The position numbers and the translations under genes are program-made. A stretch of 64,000 nucleotides of DNA from contig NC_054390.1 of the NCBI RefSeq assembly GCF_001625195.1, forward strand, positions 9,211,222-9,275,221, given 5' to 3'. Numbering within the stretch: the first letter of the stretch is position 1; every line of letters starts with the position of its first letter. Positions 1 through 9,290 of the stretch are shown one piece after another. Origin of the DNA: Drechmeria coniospora (Eukaryota; Ascomycota; Sordariomycetes; Hypocreales; Ophiocordycipitaceae). Under the pieces are notes generated by a model. It was given only the letters and a program-made list of their open reading frames with translations. It was not told the origin of the DNA and searched no databases.

Positions 1-300
1 AAGTAATTATCTTGCATATACGTACTTGCAGCAGCACCTCGGTGTACACCTATCTATATGTACTTACTTGAGCACTGCCTCCTAATTACTATACAACTTG
101 TACTTATATGTACAGTACAAGAAGTCCTGAGTATTACTCCATAGGTGTAAGCACAGTACGGAGTGCTTGCACTCATGCTCGGACATTCGTTCTGTGTTTC
201 TCTAAGCGGATTCTACTTATATAAAGCGTGATGTTTCCTGTCGACGGTACCAAGGAAGGTAGGTACAGTTATTCTCCCTTGGTACAACTTGGCCAATTAT
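1..300. repeat. GTAC-rich intergenic segment with TATA box
   Basis: This noncoding DNA is rich in GTACTT, TACGGAGT and TGTAC motifs, which recur in many other intergenic parts of the window. A TATA-like TATATAAAG lies at 218-226, about 80 nt upstream of the ATG at 302, and is a plausible core promoter for the small secreted protein that follows. Confidence 0.55.
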
Positions 301-301
301 A

Positions 302-869
302 ATGAGGGCAGTACTCCTGTTATCGATTATTTCGCCTGCCCTTGGGATTGCAGCAAGCTTAAGCGAACCTGACTGTACGGGAAACCCTTATGACGATAGC
401 GTCATTCCCGGATCGAAATGGTTCTACACTACGCCGAGGCAGCCAGAGGCTTGGTGCAAGCACGAGAGAGCTTGCGATCGATGGCAGTCCGAAGCAATGT
501 GCCCAGGCCGGACCTATCCTTGCAGGCTGCCGCCTTATTGCGTTAATGACAATACAGGACCTGAATGCCAGGTCCCTGTTGGATGCCCCGTCTTTGGAGC
601 GGCAGGAAATTCGGATTAACTCGACTGCAATGGAAATCCATACGATATTGATTACAAGAGACCGGGGTTTTTTCCAGAGAGGGATATTCGAGCCTAACCA
701 ATCGCCAAGGTGGTGCAAGTACGAGAGAGCCTGCGATAGGTATCAATCTAGTCATGCCTGTCCGAATCTGGGTCGAGAATGTTCGCGCCCGGGCGACTGC
801 TTCAAGGGCAGTTGGGCGCCTCACTGTCAGCTCCCCAATAAATGCTATCAGCGCAGCAGCAAATATTAA
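302..869 (+). CDS. Small secreted protein with two tandem seven-cysteine modules
   Basis: Proposed model join(302..589, 678..869), 159 residues. The first 16-19 residues are hydrophobic and look like a signal peptide, so the protein is probably exported. Module 1 has cysteines at 52, 58, 67, 74, 80, 89 and 95; module 2 has them at 109, 115, 124, 131, 137, 146 and 152. Both have spacing C-x5-C-x8-C-x6-C-x5-C-x8-C-x5-C and share a WCKxERACDR core. The modules lie in different reading frames. An 88-nt intron (590-677) ending in a pyrimidine-rich TTTTTTCCAG joins them in frame at a codon boundary. The donor GTCTTT is weak, so splicing is inferred. One extra cysteine (C25) precedes module 1, giving 15 in all. 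I do not recognise the family; a secreted effector or an antimicrobial or adhesive small protein would fit. Confidence 0.6.
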
Positions 870-1459
870 GGGTAACTCTACCGATACGATAAACCGGGTT
901 TTATAAACTATGATGAAAATATATAATACTACTTGCTCAATACGGCACTTACTTGTACTTCTACCCGCATTGTACCCTTATAATTTATTATTGCTAGCTG
1001 GACCTCCCTGGCGATAGAAAAACGGCAAGTGACGGATTCGAAATTTTAAATCAACTACCAATACCAATATACCGCGACGGTGTAGAGTTGGCCGCTGTAT
1101 TCCCCCCCCCCCGTGCTACTCTATGTCATCTCGTGCGCGTACCCTCGGACGTATCCTCGATTTGCCATTGCGTCACTGTGCCAAGTGCATCGGACGGAGT
1201 CGACGGTGGTCTTGTTGGTTCCAGTTCAGACAGCTGTAGCCAGGGGACCGAGCACTGTTACTGATTATGAGTACTGTCTTGGTGGAACCCGTGTGTGTGC
1301 TTGTATTTCGTGCGACGAGAGATATAAAACCGACTAGCTAATTCGAAAACAAGACGAAATCATGCAAAGCATCGACGAGGCAACGGGCAGGAACCGATAG
1401 CATGGAAGCATGGCCATCCTTATGAGGCTCGGCAAATCGTCTGGACTGGCCATGGTGGT
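870..1459. other. Intergenic, no gene seen
   Basis: AT-rich sequence follows the small secreted gene and probably holds its 3' UTR. A homopolymeric C run begins near 1101. A 74-codon open frame at 1113-1337 has no recognisable features and is not called. The right part is the 3' flank of the minus-strand phospholipase gene. Confidence 0.5.
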
Positions 1460-2011
1460 CTAGTCAAACCTCGGCCCGCGCTCGACCAATTCCACCGGCT
1501 GATCAAGATCAACATAGCCGCCGTCTCGCTTGCCAAAGGTCCGGACGGCCGCATAGTAAGTGTCTGCGAGGCGACGGCACTGATAGCCCTTCCAGAAATG
1601 CCACCCGGAGAACTGAGAGCAGTACTTGTACAAGTCTTTCTTGAAAACATCGTCAATCTTCTTCCTCATGGCGCTCGTGAAGCGCTTCTGGTCTCTGCAG
1701 TTTCTGTATCCAAAGTCATGACGTTGACAGCTAGGGATGAAGTTGAAGCTGATGGGCTTGTCGGGCGCCATGGTGCAGCCGTCCGAGGCCCAGCTGCACT
1801 GGGACGGGTCCCTGGCCTTGCGCGCTTCGAGGAATGCTCCGATGGGAACGGAAAAGAGGAGGGTGTCGGTGGCGGCTACGCTGCAGTTTGTGGCACGGCT
1901 CTCGAGAGAAGAGCGCGCGACAACCTCTGGCATCTCGTTGACATTGGTGGTGGGAAGCGCGTTGGCGAAAGCAACGAGTGTTGCGACGGCGTAGGCGACG
2001 ATGGATTTCAT
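1460..2011 (-). CDS. Secreted fungal phospholipase A2 (group XIV type)
   Basis: Single exon, 183 residues. The family hydrolyses the sn-2 ester of phospholipids with calcium and is secreted. Residues 1-19 form a hydrophobic signal peptide ending near ALP. The catalytic signature is CQRHDFGYRN, with the His-Asp dyad at 98-99. Cysteines at 43, 72, 79, 95, 105, 131 and 145 can supply the disulfides. The segment between the signal and residue 40 may be a propeptide. The open frame extends upstream to 2176, but the ATG at 2011 is chosen because the signal peptide starts there. A TATA box (TATAAAA on minus) lies at 2131-2137, about 120 nt upstream. Similar proteins occur in ascomycetes, the truffle TbSP1 group and bacteria. 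Confidence 0.9.
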   Translation of the reverse strand: MKSIVAYAVATLVAFANALPTTNVNEMPEVVARSSLESRATNCSVAATDTLLFSVPIGAFLEARKARDPSQCSWASDGCTMAPDKPISFNFIPSCQRHDFGYRNCRDQKRFTSAMRKKIDDVFKKDLYKYCSQFSGWHFWKGYQCRRLADTYYAAVRTFGKRDGGYVDLDQPVELVERGPRFD

Positions 2012-2130
2012 ATCGGCGATTCTATCAAGCGTTGTGGTGAGTTTGAAGAATGGATAGTTGTATGAGAGTGTGTACCGTTGATGCTGGCTGCAAAGAATGA
2101 AGCAGGACACAAGATGAAGAGAAAGGCCCA

Positions 2131-2137
2131 TTTTATA
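2131..2137 (-). promoter_or_regulatory. TATA box of the phospholipase A2 gene
   Basis: The minus strand reads TATAAAA about 120 nt upstream of the ATG at 2011, within the usual range for a fungal core promoter. Confidence 0.5.
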
Positions 2138-3416
2138 CCTCGTCAGGCCGTCCATTGCACACGCGAATCTCGGCATGTCCTAGTTGTCCTACGACTCCTT
2201 TCAAGGGGCTGTGCAGAGACGAATGCACACGTGTGAACTAGGGAATGGCCATACAAGACTTTCATCAAGTTGATGCCATTGTCACGCTTCTCCGTATAGA
2301 ATATGGTACCATACGCACGTTGGTTGCCATGCATGCAGAGTGTCCATCTCGAGATGGCTTCCTGGAGGCGTACAAGTCGCCATCTAGCGGCCATGCAGAT
2401 GAACACTGGCAATGGGGTTTCTAATTCGAGCCAACGGTGTGTCCAAAAATAGTGCAAGCCATTCGAGGTGGGCACGGTGATTTCGTATAATAGATATATA
2501 TATATAGGATGCAGCCAAGACCGATGCGTGTATCGTTTGTCCCGATGGCGTAGGAGGGCAGTTGGCTACTCTTCGGTTGATATCACAATCTCATGCATCT
2601 ACTCGACAGGAGGACTGTACCATGCTTGACAGGGAGCTTGCACTTTGGACGTCGTAAAGGCTACGCCGTGGATCGGAAAAGGCGTACAATAGACTCGCGT
2701 ATGACGCACTTGGTATTTGCCAACTCGTTGGTTCCAACGGTAATCATCACTTGATCGGCCGTCGGCCCAACTCCACCGAAGCCCCTTTGACAGAGTCAAA
2801 CGACTTACACGGTAAAGAGTACCTTGTGCCCACGGTGACTTCCGCTGCATGGACCGTTTCATCCATGTGCAGAGCGACAGTGACACTATTGGACCCTTTG
2901 CTACTGTTGTGACCCATTCGCGGCTTCCATCCATCTAGACTTGAGCGCCGCCATACAGTCGAGTTTATGGGATTCAGTCGCAGCATGGTTCGAGGCAGGC
3001 CTGAAAGCATATGCATAAATAGAAACAAAAGGGCAAAAGGGGCTCTACGTCGAAGCATAACTCCACGACCGCATCTCGCCCTAACGACGACGACCAAGAA
3101 AACAGATGCTCGTATGGAGATGCTTCTGAGCGCTAGCGAGCAAGACGTACGAAGAACAACGGCAAGTTCCGGTTTATCGAGCACATGGCGGCTCAGCCTC
3201 ATTCCTCGGTGTTCCAACGGAGCACACGCGATCAGCTTGAACACTGCTGTGGAGCACGGATCCGGCGTGGTCACTGGTAACGGTCAAATAGGCGTAAACT
3301 GGTACTCGGAAGGTTAAATTTTCACTTTGGAGGCGTTGGTGCGAGCGCTCCTCCTATACGTTCAGGGGTCGAGACCTTGTGTGCGGCAACGCCATGATGC
3401 TGCTAGCTCCGGCAGT

Positions 3417-3454
3417 CGGAACACGGGAGAATTAGCGGAACACGGGAGAATTAG
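3417..3454. repeat. 19-bp perfect direct duplication
   Basis: Two head-to-tail copies of a 19-bp unit (CGGAACACGGGAGAATTAG), 3417-3435 and 3436-3454, without mismatch. It lies in noncoding DNA and looks like a recent slippage duplication. Confidence 0.85.
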
Positions 3455-4160
3455 ACTTGAACGACTGGACACCTGGGACAGTCAAGCAACACATACATGC
3501 ATGTACGGGTGAAGGGGTGGTGGGAAACCCATTGATTAAACCGTCGATCAAGTAAGGGACACGCGGAGAGCAGAGCGGTAGATGGAGCATCGAGTATGCT
3601 GCCATGAACCACACGGCACAGGTAGAAACAAGCCCAGAAACAAGAAGCCCATCTCCCTCCTCGCGGCCGTCCTCGGCATCAATGGTGATTTGCAAAAGGA
3701 AATGTCTCATCGGGGGCCGTTGGGCCAACAGCAAGCTACCCTACGACGCCACTTGGTGACTGACGAGAAGAGAGCAAACGTCAATCCGGCTGGAACAAGG
3801 CAAGGTAGGTGGAACAACCCGTGAGGCTTTTGCCAACCCACCGTCGTCATTTATTGTTGCAAGGGACGGTAATTTACTCTACGGGTTAGTCCACGGGGCT
3901 GAGCACCCGAGTTGCCATCTTGGTCCGGCCAGCCCTCTCGATGGATGATTTCCACGGACGGAGGCTCAGGGTTGCAACGACGACGGAAACGAAACGAGCT
4001 GGGCCGCCAAGTAATATATGTAGACGCCCGCCCCGTTGCCGTTGCCCGTCGTCCCCGAGGCAGAGAGGTGGCAGCTCCGAGACTCCCACACCCAGATAGC
4101 AGTAACCACCTATCAATACTCGGCCCCTGCTCGACCCTTCCCCTCTTTCTCTCTTGAACA

Positions 4161-4869
4161 ATGCTGTCGACCTCGACGGTCAACGGGATGGCGGCCGTCA
4201 CTCGACGCCGCCACCTCCCCTCCGACTGCTTTCTCCCAGCACTTGGCCACCTCGCCGTCTTCCTCCTCCTCGCCATGCCGGCGGCGGCGGCCCAGGCCGA
4301 GGGAACGCAGTCTCTCTCGTCGGCAAAAGACTTTAGCTCCCTCCGGCCGTGCGCCAAGTCCTGCTTTTGGAGGACCAACTTCCAGACGCGGACGTATGAC
4401 TACCTGGGCTCAACGCTCAAGTGCGAGCTCACGACGACGGAATTCCAGACCATCTCGGTGGCCATGAACGGCTGCTACTGCCGGACCGACCTTCAAGCCA
4501 ATGCGTACCAGAGCCTGTCGCGATGCGTCTCCCGATTCTGCAGCGGGAACTCGAATGATTTATCCAGCGCGGCGAGCATATACAGCAGCTACTGCACGTC
4601 CAACGGATTCATAGCCAACAACGAGGCCGCCGCGACCGGCGCAGGGGACCAGGGCGGCGCGGATGACGGCCAGGGCGGGAGCGGGTCACCGCAGAAGACG
4701 GGCGGAGGGGGCGACTCGAACTCTGGTGCGGAGATGGGATCGGCGGGGAGAGGAATGCTCGTCATCGGACTGTGCCTGGTGAGTTGTGCCATGGCGGCCC
4801 TCGAAGCGGATGGCATCGCTGACGGATGACCAACAGGCTCTGTTTGGCCGGCTCGACGTGTCCTGGTGA
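4161..4869 (+). CDS. CFEM-like secreted or cell-surface protein with C-terminal hydrophobic anchor
   Basis: Model join(4161..4778, 4837..4869), 216 residues. A hydrophobic stretch at about 29-45 serves as signal sequence or anchor; ATGs at codons 1 and 10 both precede it. Eight cysteines (64, 68, 88, 105, 107, 122, 127, 145) follow the C-x3-C ... C-x-C ... C-x4-C ... C order of CFEM-like extracellular domains, which in fungi are linked to surface sensing, adhesion or heme/iron capture. A Gly/Ser/Asp-rich linker (about 155-190) follows, then a hydrophobic end resembling a GPI or membrane anchor. The 58-nt intron has a canonical GTGAGT donor, a GCTGAC branch and an ACAG acceptor. It lies inside the anchor codons; unspliced, the frame runs to 4829 with a non-hydrophobic end. 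The spacing is not a perfect CFEM match. Confidence 0.75.
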
Positions 4870-5610
4870 TGTCATGGCAGGGTCGCGAAGTGGTGCGGTG
4901 TGGTATGGTGGTTGGACGCGGAGCCCCGTCATCTGTCGGCACTCGAGCGGCTCTTGTTCAAACGTATGCCCGCCCGCACCTTGTCGAGTTCGTTGCGCCG
5001 CGACGGCGGAAGAGGCCTCGACTCGTGCCGTGCCGTGCTCCCATCTCTCCGTCTCCGTCGAGGGTTGTTCGATGCCGTACTCTTGTTGATAGTCGGCCGG
5101 ATCTCGTCCGCCTGATGTGAAGATACTCCTCATCGCCATCATCGACCGCCTGTTTCGCACATCGTCTCGTCCGACTCTCGACGTGAATCTGCTGTGCCGA
5201 CGCGAGTGGTGCCTGCATGTGATGACATGTACGGAGTAGATGCAGCAGCATACACTGCTGCTGCTTCTCGGTATTGCCTTGGAACATGCCGATGCACGGC
5301 ACTATCGCGAACTCGACCGACATGTAGGGTTGAAGAGCAGTAAGGTGTCACAGCCGTGCAACTGCGCTGGCTGGGCCTGTGAACAACGAGCACCATGGTA
5401 TCGATATCACCATCATGAACAAGGAAGTGCAAGAAACAGTAGGGAGTAATTACTCCAAAGTCTCGATCCCCAAGTACATGGCCCTCGCCCAGTCCCTATT
5501 ATGTAAGCAAACACGACCAAGTGTGTTGACTGTTCTGCACCATCATCCATCCACCCATCCAGCCAGCCCTCCGTCCATGCCGCCCAAACCATCGCCAGGC
5601 CAGGTTCAAG
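4870..5610. other. Intergenic, no gene seen
   Basis: Probable 3' UTR of the CFEM-like gene and 5' region of the FAR1-domain gene. Several short overlapping frames exist on both strands; none has a recognisable domain. Repeated CATCCATCCA-type words occur near 5540-5580. Confidence 0.5.
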
Positions 5611-6285
5611 ATGAGCTCGGTCCACGGCGCAGATGAGTTCCCAGAGGACTGCCTCCCACCCGAGAGAGACTACCCCTCCCGCGATGCCCTGTTCGCGTCC
5701 ATCAACGCTTGGGCTGCCCCGCGAGGCTACGCCTTCACCACCGGAAGGTCGACAAAGGAAAAGTCGGGCAAGCAAACGGTGACGTTTTCCTGCGATCGTG
5801 CCGTCCGTCCGTCGAGGCCTGCCGACGACCCTCAGCGGCGGCGGCGGCGGCGTACCACCACGCGAGGCACCGGCTGTCACTTCTCCGTTCTTGCCAAGGA
5901 GAGCCTGGATCGCACTCGATGGTCCCTCAAACACCGTCCGGGCACGCAGTCCTCGACGCACAATCACGCGCCGAGCCGGTCCACGGCGGCGCATCCGGTG
6001 CATCGAGCCCTGTCCTCGAAGGATCAGGTCGTCATCGACACCCTCACCAACGTTGGCCTGAAGCCGAAGGAGATCACGGCCTACCTGCGGCAAAACTCGA
6101 CGTCGGCCGCCTCGCGGCAAGACATATACAACTGCATCGCGAAGAGCAGACGAAAAGCAATCGAAAGGGCGTCACGCGAGGCAGACCATCCACCGAGCAC
6201 CGACACTCTCGAGCGGGAAGCTGGCGTGCCCGAGATAAACGCGTTCGTCCCTGCCGGCGATCAAGAAATGGAGCAAACGACATGA
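5611..6285 (+). CDS. Orphan FAR1/MULE-type DNA-binding domain protein
   Basis: Single exon, 224 residues. Residues about 20-125 resemble the FAR1 DNA-binding domain (WRKY-GCM1 zinc-finger superfamily) at the N-terminus of Mutator-like (MULE) transposases: a GYAF motif at 39-42, C61, C89, and the H-x-H pair at 117-119 as probable zinc ligands. A basic run (76-81) sits inside the finger. Residues 134-180 resemble the helical segment after FAR1 in fungal MULEs, ending in a RQDIYN motif. No DDE catalytic domain follows; the frame ends 40 residues later, and no transposase or terminal inverted repeat is visible nearby. It is either a truncated transposase remnant or a domesticated regulator. The intact frame favours a functional protein, but short age could explain that too. 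Confidence 0.7.
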   Translation: MSSVHGADEFPEDCLPPERDYPSRDALFASINAWAAPRGYAFTTGRSTKEKSGKQTVTFSCDRAVRPSRPADDPQRRRRRRTTTRGTGCHFSVLAKESLDRTRWSLKHRPGTQSSTHNHAPSRSTAAHPVHRALSSKDQVVIDTLTNVGLKPKEITAYLRQNSTSAASRQDIYNCIAKSRRKAIERASREADHPPSTDTLEREAGVPEINAFVPAGDQEMEQTT

Positions 6286-6666
6286 CAGGGGGTGGTGGGG
6301 GACCTCGACGATGGCGCCGGCGAGATTCGACACCTGCTTCGGCCTCGAGCACGCGCCGGCGCGGTGGCTCCGAGTGCGCGTGCGATTTGGAACGTGGCCC
6401 ATCCCGCGCCCTCTCGGCTCCGGCCAACTCTCCGAGGCTGCGGGAGCCGAGCTTGGGGACCAACGGCACGGCGGCGCCTGTCCAATGTCCGGCCACCCGA
6501 GCGAGGCGAAACAAGGCTCGAGGCAGGCCGGCGCAGGCCAGCAGCTCGAGGGGCACAGGCTCACGGAGCTTGAACTCGGTCGGAACACGGAACCTTGATT
6601 TTTTGTCATTGAAGCAAGGCAAGCTCGCGACTTGGCCATACGCTAGGGCACAGATGAGCTTCCTCG
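6286..6666. other. Convergent intergenic gap, 3' flanks
   Basis: GC-rich DNA between the FAR1-type gene (plus) and the cupredoxin gene (minus). It presumably holds both 3' UTRs. The long open frames here on both strands reflect GC content and lack domain evidence. Confidence 0.5.
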
Positions 6667-7353
6667 TCACACGAACACGGTGGACGTGACGGTGGCGAGC
6701 ACCGCCGGACAGGCGCAGACGAAGCCGGTGCTGTCGGTGAATAGCAGCGTAGGGTTTGAACTCGTCGAGCTCGTCGTCGACGTCGTGCTGGCGGCATCGT
6801 CGACGACGACACCGCCAAAGGCGGCGGCTGGACGAGTGGTGCCCGTGGAGGCGGCGGCACCCGATTGGTAGGCGGCGAGCGTGTCCGACGCCGGGTTGAT
6901 GACGCCGACCATGCCGAATTGGCAGTGCGAGCCCACGGCGCAGTAGAAAAAGATGGGGTTGGTGTTGTTTATCGTCACCAGGAAGGATTTCTATCTCCAG
7001 GTTAGCGCCCGGCCCTTGCTCGCCGTCGGACGGGAAGCGGACGACGAAGGAGGTGGGATGGGGTCGATCGTGGTACTCGCATTCGCCGTTAAGAAGCCAG
7101 AATAGAAGCCGCCGCTGCTGTCGGGCGTGCAGGGGCCGTTGAAGGGTCCCGAGGTGACGCTGTGGGCGCCGTTGAAGTGGAACTGGACGACGTCGCCCAC
7201 ATCCGCCTGGACGGAATTGGGGCTGTAGGTGAAGCCGGCCGAGCCGACCTCGACCAGGACCGTCTTGGCCAAGGCGCCCGAGGAGAGCAAGGGGAGGATG
7301 ACGGCCCAGGGTGTGGTGCGGCGTGAGGGCAAGGCGAGGAGAGAGTGCAACAT
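6667..7353 (-). CDS. Secreted cupredoxin-domain protein
   Basis: Proposed join on minus: exon 1 7353..7081, exon 2 6990..6667, 198 residues. A signal peptide spans about 1-29. The following 100 residues have the fungal extracellular cupredoxin layout: a V-x-V-G start, H64 in an AHSVT motif, a conserved CTPDSSGGFYSGF block, then a YCAVGSHCQFGM block with C108, H113 and M118 as probable copper ligands. A Ser/Thr/Ala-rich tail follows; no clear GPI signal is seen. The exons share a frame but are separated by an in-frame TAG at 6991-6993. A 90-nt intron starting with GC (GCGAGT) and ending in GATAG, with a GCTAAC branch 12 nt upstream, removes it at a codon boundary. No GT donor in the right phase exists, so I infer a GC-AG intron. 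Confidence 0.72.
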
Positions 7354-9290
7354 GATGCCGGTTGGTGCTTGGAGAGAGGCAGGGTTCCCTCAATGGTGGG
7401 TCATGATGGTCATGGCAAGGGAAGAATGAATCCGACATGCGGATGGATACGTAGAGGTATAAATACGAAGAAGAAGAATGAGAATAAAAACGAGAATAAG
7501 AAAGAGAATAAGAAACAGACCAAAAGCTTGTCGAGCTGTCGCCACGTATCAGAGACGAGCCATCTCGTCGGCTGCTCGAGAGCCCCCTCGCCTCACACTC
7601 TACCCCGGCTGCTGCACGATGCACCAGGAGATGGGAGGCTTGCGGCAGCGACCGGGTTTGCCTCTAGCTGCGAACTGCAGTTGCACGTACGGTATCATGT
7701 GCGTGATATGGTGTGCCAATATTATCGGGAATCGGCTCATCGGGGGCGTCAGAGAACGAAGCTAGACTGCATATGCCTGTGGTAGGGCTGACAGCTCGAA
7801 TTATAGTCTGCATTGTGTCCCAGTAAGGAGGGAAGACGCAACCCAAGCGACTGGAAGAAAAAGCTTATCGAGACCATGCCTTTCCGGATTCGAACAGCTA
7901 TCGCATGCACTGGCATCGTCGGTCAATCAGTCAACCGCACTGCCATGACGGGCGAGATGGTTTGTTACTGGTCGGCGGCCGCGAGGGATCGAAGCTGCTC
8001 ATCATCGCCATCGTCGCCATCGTCCATACATGGGCACCCCAGAGGAGCTCAGCCTCGCCCTCGCTCCGTTGCGCGTCGGCGACGAGCGGATCGCCTTTCG
8101 CCGTGGATCGGATCGTCATCCTGCATGCTCGTCCATGCGCGTCAACGGCAGCGCAACGGCGCTCGGCATCGTCCCGGCATCCTGCGTAGCGCGTCGACGA
8201 CGAACAAGAGCGCGGCCGCGTTCGATGCCACGTCCAACGCGACGGAGCCAGCGAGGGTGCCGAGTCTCTCGGCATGCCAACGACCCGGGCGGCTCGCCGA
8301 CCATGGTTGCCGACCCTTCCGCCGCCGGCGTTGATTGGTCCGGCCGGGCCATTGGCCGGGCGAGCAGAGGGAGAGACGCATCCTCTCGCGACTCGGACGG
8401 TGACGAAGCGCAGGCTTTGGCGGAATCAACGACTACTGTGTTTGTAACGGATGATTGCACTTTGCAACGGATGATTGCACTTTGCATTGGTCGTCATGCC
8501 TGTCGAGAGAACATGCGCATCGTCCTGCGCGGAATTTGCCAGCAGCGTTGCGGCCATGTCGCATCGTCATTCGTCCGCCGGACGGTCTGCAGCGTAGCAG
8601 TCGAGCACCGGCGGAGGCGTGTTGGTGGATTGTCGCCACCGAGGCGCCTCTGCGTTTCAAACCGGACACCACCCGCGCACACCGTGCACGCCACTCTTGG
8701 TCTCGCAGCAGCCGACTATGGAATCCACCGGATGCGAAGCCAACGACAGTCGGCCCCCCCGTGCATGCCCGACAAGGGTCAAGGGAAGAAAGCAACGGCC
8801 CGTATCCGCCGACTCGGTGCTCGAGCTCTCCTCTCCCGCGGCCAAGCTGGAACGCGGTCCATCACATCGACGTACCCGCCTGGGCCAACGGCAACGACGC
8901 GGCCGGGAAAGGCTTGAAAGCAGAGCGTTGGCCTCGGAGAAACCCAAGGCGACTTGAGCGTCACCCGGCGTCGGCCCCGCGCCTATCTCGTAGCTCTCCG
9001 AGAGCATCGTTCAACCTTGACCCCTTCCGGCTGCCGGCTCGAGCCCGTCGCCAGCTGCCCAGGTGCTCCGTTGCGATGGAGCGGGCGTGCGCTCGAGAGG
9101 AGGGACGTCAACAACGGTTCATGCAGCATGTCGGGCGAACAACCGGTCCTTGCTCGAGGCGGCATCGCGCTGGTTCGGTTGTGCCAGCCCACGACGGTCC
9201 TGGAGCGCGGCCGACGACGCCCCATCCATCCATGGCCGCACGGCCCCCTCGCCCTCTCGCCGACGGCCATTCGTCCGAAAGGCCTGCCAT
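7354..9290. other. Intergenic, cupredoxin promoter and GC-rich spacer
   Basis: Upstream of the cupredoxin gene, the sense (minus) strand carries a TATTTATA box near 7457-7465 preceded by a pyrimidine tract (about 7466-7525). From 7900 to 9290 the DNA is GC-rich with many overlapping open frames on both strands, the longest 8030-8917 and 8455-9327 on plus. I found no domain, signal peptide or splice logic in any of them. The right end is the 3' flank of the annexin gene. Confidence 0.5.
8446..8485. repeat. 20-bp perfect direct duplication
   Basis: Two adjacent identical copies of the 20-mer AACGGATGATTGCACTTTGC (8446-8465, 8466-8485). It lies in noncoding DNA and looks like slippage. Confidence 0.85.

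Larger units (their letters stand above)
2012..4160. other. Intergenic, promoter of PLA2 gene, no further gene supported
   Basis: The left end is the upstream region of the minus-strand phospholipase. The rest holds overlapping open frames on both strands (for example 2747-3274 minus) without domain, signal or splice support. A perfect 19-bp direct duplication lies at 3417-3454. The right end is presumably the 5' region of the CFEM-like gene. Confidence 0.5.
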
